Source: Sphingobium sp.
GTDB lineage: Bacteria > Pseudomonadota > Alphaproteobacteria > Sphingomonadales > Sphingomonadaceae
Assembly: GCA_030148625.1 (NCBI GenBank)
Contig: JASBTC010000466.1
Coordinates: 1-8,831 of the forward strand
DNA length: 8,831 nt
Reading direction: 5' to 3'
In this document: one piece after another, positions 5,836 through 8,831 of the stretch
Position numbering within the stretch: the first letter of the stretch is position 1
Layout: every line of letters begins with the position of its first letter
The notes under the pieces: generated by a model
What the model was told of the DNA's origin: nothing
The model's input: the letters and a program-made list of their open reading frames with translations, nothing else
The model's database searches: none
Position numbers and translations under genes: made by a program

Positions 5836-7341
5836 CTAATGCAGCAATCGCGCATCGGCGAGCGGCCGATGCCGGTGCGGCCGCTCCCTCGGCGCGGGCG
5901 CGCCGACGATCCGCGCAAGCGCCGTCTCGATGCGGGCGTGATGAAAGCCGAAGCCGTGGAACACCGCCTTTACCGGCAGCACGCGCTGGCTGGCCAGGAA
6001 CAGCTCGTCGGCAAAATCGCGCAGCACCAGCCGCAGCGGCGCAGCGGGAAGCGGAATCATTGCGGGCCGATGGAGCGTGCGGCCCAGTGCCTTGACGAAA
6101 TCGGCATTGCGCACCGGATTGGGCGCGACCGCATTGACCGCGCCGTGAAGATCGGGCGTCGCGATGGCGAAAACGATCAGCCGGACAAGATCGTCACGGT
6201 GGATCCAGCTCAGCCATTGCCGTCCGTCGCCGATGCGGCCACCCAGGCCCGCCTCGAACGGAAAAAGCAGGTTGCCGAGAAAACCGCCGGCGCTCGCCAG
6301 CACCAGCCCGATGCGCAGCCGGACGACACGCAGGCCGAGCGTGGCGATCGCGTCCGCCTCCTTTTCCCAGTCCGCACAGAGATCGGCGCAAAAGCCGCGG
6401 CCGCGCGCGCCGCCTTCGTCGAGCATCTCTTCGCCGGCATCGCCGTAAAAGCCGATCGCGGAGGCGTTGACGAGAACCGCCGGCGCGCGATCGAGCCGCG
6501 CGCACAGCGCATGCAGCGCGCGCGTCGTCCCGATCCGGCTGGAGCGGATCGCGGCGCGGCGGCGGCGAGTCCAGAGTCCTCCGGCAATGCTCTCTCCCGC
6601 CAGATTGACGATCGCGTCGATCCGGTCGGCATCGCCGACCTGGTCGAGGCTGGTGACGATGCGCAGTGGTGCCGGCAGATGCCGCGCATGCGCCGGATCG
6701 CGCGTCAGCACCGTCACGTCATGCCCGGCCCCGGCCAGCGCCTCGACCAATCGCGTGCCGACCAGTCCGGTTCCGCCTGTCACCAGGATCGCGCGGCGCC
6801 CGTCGAGCATGTCCGCAAGCGCCGCGCCGTCCGCTTCGACGATCCGGGCGCTGCGCCGGGCAGCGACCAGGTCGCGCACCCCGCTCACCGCCACGCCGAT
6901 CGCGGCAAGCGCGAACAGGACGGAGAAGACGCCGTTCCAGCGCAGCGGAAGATCGCTCGGCGCGGCAGACGCGGCCCAGAGCGCGGGTAGCAGCAAGGCG
7001 AGGATGAGGCCGTAATTGAGCGTGAGCAATGTGTGCGTCACGCGCTCGGTCCAGGGCAGCAGCCGGGTCCGGTCCTCCTCGACGAAATCCCACAGGGTTA
7101 CAATCGCCTCGCCGGCAAGCAGCAGCATCAACAGCGTCGCCCAGCCGCCTTGCGGTGCACTGAGCCCGAGCGCGAGGAAGACGATCGCATAGACGAGGTT
7201 GCGCACGCCGTGCAGCCGGAGCTCGGTCGCCTGGCCGGGACGCCAGGCAAGCCGCTGGGTGAGTTCATGATGATAGAGCGTGTCGAACGCGCCCATCGCG
7301 ATCTGGGCGATCAGCAGCATGCCCAGCATGGTGTCGATCAT
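5836..7341 (-). CDS. TIGR01777-family SDR epimerase with N-terminal membrane domain
   Basis: A 501-residue fusion. Residues 1-155 form a membrane domain with about four to five hydrophobic segments and a striking set of charged or His residues: D20, H24, H25, E26 (FDTLYHHE), H44 (LRLHGVRN), E78, D85, E88-E89-D90 (WDFVEEDRTRLLPW) and H103 (ERVTHTLL). Residues 184-480 are an extended SDR/epimerase of the TIGR01777 type: GGTGLVG (189-195), NLAGESIAGGLWT (246-258), SSRIGTTRAL (267-276), NASAIGFYGD (292-301), SWIHRDDLVR (378-387), NAVAPNPVRN (403-412) and SQRVLPVKAVFHGFGF (451-466). The substrate of TIGR01777 proteins is not known; NAD(P) use is expected from the Rossmann fold. The ATG at 7341 overlaps the stop of the upstream DUF4166 gene (ATGA) and is preceded by AAGGAG. 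Confidence 0.92.
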   Translation of the reverse strand: MIDTMLGMLLIAQIAMGAFDTLYHHELTQRLAWRPGQATELRLHGVRNLVYAIVFLALGLSAPQGGWATLLMLLLAGEAIVTLWDFVEEDRTRLLPWTERVTHTLLTLNYGLILALLLPALWAASAAPSDLPLRWNGVFSVLFALAAIGVAVSGVRDLVAARRSARIVEADGAALADMLDGRRAILVTGGTGLVGTRLVEALAGAGHDVTVLTRDPAHARHLPAPLRIVTSLDQVGDADRIDAIVNLAGESIAGGLWTRRRRAAIRSSRIGTTRALHALCARLDRAPAVLVNASAIGFYGDAGEEMLDEGGARGRGFCADLCADWEKEADAIATLGLRVVRLRIGLVLASAGGFLGNLLFPFEAGLGGRIGDGRQWLSWIHRDDLVRLIVFAIATPDLHGAVNAVAPNPVRNADFVKALGRTLHRPAMIPLPAAPLRLVLRDFADELFLASQRVLPVKAVFHGFGFHHARIETALARIVGAPAPRERPHRHRPLADARLLH

Positions 7342-8033
7342 GCCGCGTCTCCTTCATCGGGGTCGGCGAAGATCGCCAATTGATGGATCAACTCGCCGGC
7401 GAGCGGATGGACGAGGTCGAGCGTGAAAGCGAAACGGCCGCCGCCGCAATCGACATGACCGATGGCGAGATTGCCGGGGGCCAGCCAGCGCGGGAAGCGC
7501 AGCCGAAAGCGCCCGAGCCGCAGGAAATAATGGTCGCTGAGGAACCATAATATGCCGTCCCCGGCGGCGAGGCGGAGCGCGATGCCGAAACCAAGGCCGA
7601 GATATTCCTCGATCCCGGTCGGGCCGGTGAAACGCTTGGCACTGAAGATCACCTGCGGAAATCCGGCGCGGCGGCCATATTGGCGTGTCCAGAACTGACC
7701 GCCGCCCGCAATATCCTCGGTCACGGTCACACAGGCGGGGACCCCGGTGTCGCGATGCAGCGGCAGCGGCGCCCCCACCAGCCGCGCGAGATTGGCGAGC
7801 AGCCAGCCGAGCCGGCTCATCCGGCATTCCGCCACTTCGCCGACATAGGTGACGCAGGCCCCTGCCGCGATCCGGCGACGAAAGCGCGCGCGCACCGCCG
7901 CTGGCAGCGCGCTCCAGCGCTCGGCGCCCAGCAGGCTGCGGAACGGATGGACCGCATCATCCATTGGCGCGGCGCAGGTCCGCCGCCACAGATGATAGCG
8001 GGTCCGCACCCCCCGTGCCGCCGCCAGTTCCAT
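7338..8033 (-). CDS. Stand-alone DUF4166 protein, first gene of the operon
   Basis: A 231-residue protein whose core (about 28-220) matches DUF4166: HPFRSLLGAERWSALPAAVRARF, GEVAECRMSRLGWLLANLARLVGAPLP, FWTRQYG (114-120), FTGPTGIEEYLGLGFGIALRLAAGDGILWF and RFAFTLDLVHPLAGELIHQLAIF. It lacks any dehydrogenase part, unlike the other DUF4166 copy at the end of the same operon, and the two are clearly divergent in sequence. No signal peptide or definite membrane helix is seen. The function is unknown. A perfect AGGAGG at 8039-8044 fixes the start. The upstream gap holds a palindromic operator shared with the regulator gene, so this gene and the three below it are probably repressed together. Confidence 0.85.
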   Translation of the reverse strand: MELAAARGVRTRYHLWRRTCAAPMDDAVHPFRSLLGAERWSALPAAVRARFRRRIAAGACVTYVGEVAECRMSRLGWLLANLARLVGAPLPLHRDTGVPACVTVTEDIAGGGQFWTRQYGRRAGFPQVIFSAKRFTGPTGIEEYLGLGFGIALRLAAGDGILWFLSDHYFLRLGRFRLRFPRWLAPGNLAIGHVDCGGGRFAFTLDLVHPLAGELIHQLAIFADPDEGDAA

Positions 8034-8038
8034 TTTCG

Positions 8039-8044
8039 CCTCCT
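8039..8044 (-). promoter_or_regulatory. Consensus ribosome binding site of the DUF4166 gene
   Basis: A perfect AGGAGG on the minus strand, five bases before the ATG at 8033. It is the strongest Shine-Dalgarno in the window. It supports this start over an internal Met at residue 24 and suggests high expression once the operon is switched on. Confidence 0.75.
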
Positions 8045-8050
8045 TCGATT

Positions 8051-8070
8051 ATTTCTGTATGAACAGAAAT
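8051..8070. promoter_or_regulatory. Palindromic operator upstream of the DUF4166 operon
   Basis: ATTTCTGT (8051-8058) and ACAGAAAT (8063-8070) form a perfect inverted repeat with a four-base spacer. The inner seven bases of each arm are identical to those of the palindrome over the regulator's start codon at 8667-8684. It lies between the regulator gene and the operon, just upstream of the AGGAGG. Binding there would block transcription or early elongation into the operon. A possible -10 (TATCAA, 8075 to 8070) abuts it, but I found no good -35. Confidence 0.7.
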
Positions 8071-8106
8071 TGATAGTCGTGACTGTATCGCGACCGTACC
8101 TTGCAT

Positions 8107-8676
8107 TCAGTCTTTGGTTTTCGATCGCCCCAGCGGCAGGAAGTTGAGCACCTTCCGCCCCATCTTGATCAGCAGCATCAGCCGCGCGGGCGGGATGGTG
8201 ATCATCTCGCGATGCCAGTCGTCCATCGTCGTCACGAAATCGTGCATTGCCTCGATCCGTTCCTTCGCAGTGCGGGAGATACGCGGATCCTCCTGCGCCT
8301 CTGCACGGCATTGTTTGAGTGCGGCGACGGCGGGATCGACCTCACGCTCCTTGCGGCCCTGGGCGATGCGGGTCAGCATCTGCCACAGATCGACCTCGGC
8401 CTCGAAATGCTCGCGGCGGTCGCCCATCACCGGCACGCGGCGGATCAGTTTCCAGCCGAGCAGTTCCTTGAGCGAATTGGAGATGTTGCTGCGCGCGATC
8501 CCGAGCTTGTCGCCGATCTCGTCGGCGTTGAGCGGCCGGTCGCTGAGATAGAGCAAGGCATGGATCTGGGCGACCGAGCGGTTGACGCCCCATTGTCCGC
8601 CCATCTCCCCCCAATGCAACACGAACTGCCGCACCGCAACGGGGAGAGTTTCGGTCTTTTCGTCTATTTCTGTCAT
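8107..8676 (-). CDS. GbsR/MarR-type winged-helix transcriptional regulator
   Basis: A 189-residue regulator of the GbsR-like branch of MarR proteins. Residues 11-35 (LPVAVRQFVLHWGEMGGQWGVNRSV) are typical of the family. A winged helix-turn-helix follows at about 36-95: AQIHALLYLSDRPLNADEIGDKLGIARSNISNSLKELLGWKLIRRVPVMGDRREHFEA. The C-terminal half (about 96-180) is helical and probably forms the dimer and effector part. Described members act as repressors, for example GbsR of Bacillus responding to choline, but no choline genes are present here, so the effector is unknown. The ATG at 8676 is chosen because conservation begins just after it. It lies at the centre of an 18-base palindrome and has no proper Shine-Dalgarno. 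The gene sits 73 bases upstream of the operon on the same strand, and autoregulation is likely. Confidence 0.9.
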   Translation of the reverse strand: MTEIDEKTETLPVAVRQFVLHWGEMGGQWGVNRSVAQIHALLYLSDRPLNADEIGDKLGIARSNISNSLKELLGWKLIRRVPVMGDRREHFEAEVDLWQMLTRIAQGRKEREVDPAVAALKQCRAEAQEDPRISRTAKERIEAMHDFVTTMDDWHREMITIPPARLMLLIKMGRKVLNFLPLGRSKTKD

Positions 8677-8684
8677 GACAGAAA
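8667..8684. promoter_or_regulatory. Palindromic operator spanning the regulator's start codon
   Basis: A perfect 18-base palindrome (TTTCTGTCATGACAGAAA) centred at 8675/8676. It contains the regulator's ATG and the first codons. Its arms TTTCTGT and ACAGAAA recur with the same four-base spacing at 8052-8069. Two copies of one dyad flanking a MarR-type gene and its neighbour operon are best explained as that regulator's binding sites. Confidence 0.75.
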
Positions 8685-8711
8685 CTTCTGACAATTCGGA
8701 GCGAGTGTCAA
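8682..8711 (-). promoter_or_regulatory. Predicted promoter of the regulator gene
   Basis: On the minus strand a perfect TTGACA (8711 to 8706) is followed after 18 bases by AAGTTT (8687 to 8682), a weak -10. Transcription would start near 8675-8676, at or beside the A of the ATG, which would make the mRNA leaderless or nearly so. The -10 overlaps the end of the palindrome. The -35 is convincing; the -10 and start site are inference. Confidence 0.4.
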
Positions 8712-8751
8712 GCGTGATATTTTGGGGATAACCGGAAAAGCCCCACTCGTC

Positions 8752-8831
8752 GCTCCAGCGCAAGCTGGAGCCTATGCGATGCGTCCGCGCTCACTGCAGT
8801 TCGAATATCGTATAGGCTCCAGCTTGCGCTG
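8752..8831. repeat. REP-like inverted repeat pair (right arm cut by window end)
   Basis: The left unit is a perfect hairpin, GCTCCAGC (8752-8759) and GCTGGAGC (8764-8771) around a GCAA loop. The longer stretch 8756-8775 is the exact reverse complement of 8812-8831. After one G-T wobble the pairing continues with CGAT (8777-8780) and ATCG (8807-8810), giving a stem of about 25 pairs around a 26-base loop. The right unit stops with the window, so its own hairpin would be completed outside. The structure resembles dispersed extragenic palindromic elements of sphingomonads. No transposase is visible. Confidence 0.7.

Noticed and set aside
5530..6990. A 486-codon plus-strand open frame, and a similar one at 4063-4722
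   Set aside because: Antisense to well-recognised genes. The products are Arg/Ala/Pro/Gln-rich with no family signature, as expected from GC-rich third codon positions.
1..8831. CRISPR array, tRNA or rRNA genes, insertion sequence or prophage genes
   Set aside because: No regularly spaced repeats, no tRNA-like cloverleaf or rRNA sequence, and no transposase or phage gene could be recognised on either strand.

Overview
The window is GC-rich chromosomal DNA, most likely from a sphingomonad-type alphaproteobacterium. This rests on an alphaproteobacterial (type 2) heme A synthase next to rplM-rpsI, an S9 with an Ala/Pro-rich N-terminal extension, the DUF4166/TIGR01777/DUF393 gene set, and GC-rich codon use that leaves long spurious frames on both strands. 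No genus can be fixed without a database search.

Left part (1-1932). On the minus strand there is the first codons of a His-rich protein cut by the window edge, preceded by a small MerC-type membrane protein. A 124-bp divergent promoter region with an unusually AT-rich stretch separates these from a plus-strand pair: heme A synthase (COX15/CtaA) and CutA, whose stop and start overlap. The heme A synthase carries Pro where the family's first heme-ligand His is expected.

Centre (1933-3260). The ribosomal protein operon rplM-rpsI has its own promoter, a stable hairpin in the leader and a strong rho-independent terminator preceded by a second long stem-loop. It is followed by a small HEAGH-containing protein of unknown function (3261-3764).

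Right part (3787-8676, minus strand). A GbsR/MarR-type regulator is followed by a tightly packed four-gene operon: stand-alone DUF4166 protein, TIGR01777 epimerase with an N-terminal membrane domain, DCC (DUF393) protein, and a saccharopine-dehydrogenase-like protein with its own C-terminal DUF4166 domain. Three of these genes are joined to a neighbour by ATGA or GTGA overlaps or short gaps. Two palindromes of identical half-sites (TTTCTGT-N4-ACAGAAA) lie one across the regulator's start codon and one just upstream of the first operon gene. This points to a self-contained, autoregulated redox/envelope module. Its substrate and inducer are unknown, and it is the best candidate here for an undescribed system.

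The right edge (8752-8831) is a REP-like inverted repeat, cut by the window end.
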